A stretch of 64,000 nt of DNA, taken from the NCBI GenBank assembly GCA_018873245.2, contig JAEMBT020000008.1:9330238-9394237 (forward strand). Direction: 5' to 3'. The stretch comes from Archegozetes longisetosus. Lineage: Eukaryota > Arthropoda > Arachnida > Sarcoptiformes > Trhypochthoniidae. This document shows positions 63,677 to 64,000 of this stretch, in pieces (the stretch's first letter is position 1; each line of letters opens with the position of its first letter). The notes beneath the pieces were generated by a model that worked only from the letters and a program-made list of their open reading frames with translations, ran no database searches and had not been told where the DNA came from. The position numbers and the translations under genes are program-made.

Positions 63677-63892
63677 ATGGATAAATATTTGATCAAAACT
63701 GATAAGAGAACGAACGATTCAATTAATGAAATAAGTAGTAAGAAGAAGGAAGTTTGTCGAAAATATTTAGATTCATATCTAAAATTAAGATTCATTAATG
63801 ACGGAAGTGATGTCTCTCAACCGATTTGCGTTTCATGCTTTGAAAAGCTATCGAATGAATGTTTGAAACCGTCTAAAGTGAAGGACCCTTAG
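63677..63892 (+). pseudogene. hAT transposase N-terminus (BED zinc finger), frameshifted
   Basis: The ATG opens MDKYLIKTDKRTND, then SYLKLRFINDG, QPICVSCFEKLSNECLKPSK and a stop. The C-x2-C and the LSNE..KPSK stretch match the BED finger of hAT/ZBED5-type transposases. The expected next segment, R.HLETKHP, appears only in another frame and as RTLRDQTP, so both zinc-binding His are lost. Downstream frames contain further stops. The copy is dead, at least at this end. Confidence 0.7.
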
Positions 63893-64000
63893 AGACCAAA
63901 CACCCAAACGATAAGAACTGCAATCTAAAATTTTTTTAATGGCAAAACTGAATATTTCAAACAAAAGAAATGCATTAATAAGTCAATTAACTATTTAATT

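Larger units (their letters stand above)
63143..64000 (+). mobile_element. Left part of a hAT transposon, cut by the window end
   Basis: It begins CAGGGCTTCTCAAATGG then GGTCACGACCC, the end sequence common to the hAT group that carries ZBED5-like BED domains. The transposase start follows at 63677 and a small MITE is nested inside at 63492-63617. The right end lies beyond the window. Confidence 0.65.

Noticed and set aside
1..64000. tRNA and rRNA genes
   Set aside because: I looked for tRNA B-box-type GGTTCGAA motifs with a matching stem and for rRNA-like blocks and found none that could be supported.

Overview
The window is AT-rich eukaryotic nuclear DNA, from an animal and most likely an arthropod. 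The grounds are spliced genes with GT-AG introns, a metazoan sestrin gene, dinucleotide microsatellites, and remnants of hAT-like and pogo-like DNA transposons. A chelicerate or mite is plausible, but nothing in the sequence proves it.

Layout. Positions 1-25,440 hold no gene I can support: AT-rich sequence with microsatellites, a 163-bp foldback repeat (2603-2765), one small hAT-type MITE (about 4157-4311), and one short GC-richer open stretch of unknown meaning (about 17,500-17,640). A promoter-like, GC-richer stretch with opposed CCAAT boxes lies at 25,479-25,690. The plus-strand sestrin gene follows (coding span 26,186-49,002, seven coding exons, about 505 residues, first intron 14 kb). 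Every exon junction I placed keeps the frame, and the product runs into the conserved sestrin C-terminus. Its introns hold a pogo-type MITE, perfect minisatellites, a strong hairpin just before exon 2, and a probable transposon relic at 34,860-35,650.

From 49,003 to about 52,930 there is only 3' UTR or intergenic sequence. A GC-rich island at 52,930-53,225 looks like a SINE. On the minus strand at 54,610-54,786 is an unassigned exon-like reading frame. Next comes a minus-strand multi-exon gene (56,863 down to 54,922) whose product is at least four divergent LC8-type dynein-light-chain folds in series, behind a hydrophobic, signal-peptide-like start. A further LC8-like terminal exon lies upstream at 57,675-57,808, so this looks like a small local family. 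It is the most unusual feature in the window.

From 59,461 onward the sequence is rich in mobile DNA: a 1,456-bp element with hAT-like ends containing a minus-strand exon-like frame, a perfect 14-copy decamer array (61,061-61,200), a 288-bp MITE, and the left end of a larger hAT element (63,143 to the window end). That last element carries a broken BED-zinc-finger start and a nested pogo-type MITE.

The genes do not form a pathway. Sestrin is a stress- and nutrient-sensing regulator of TORC1; the tandem-LC8 gene is an unrelated neighbour on the opposite strand.
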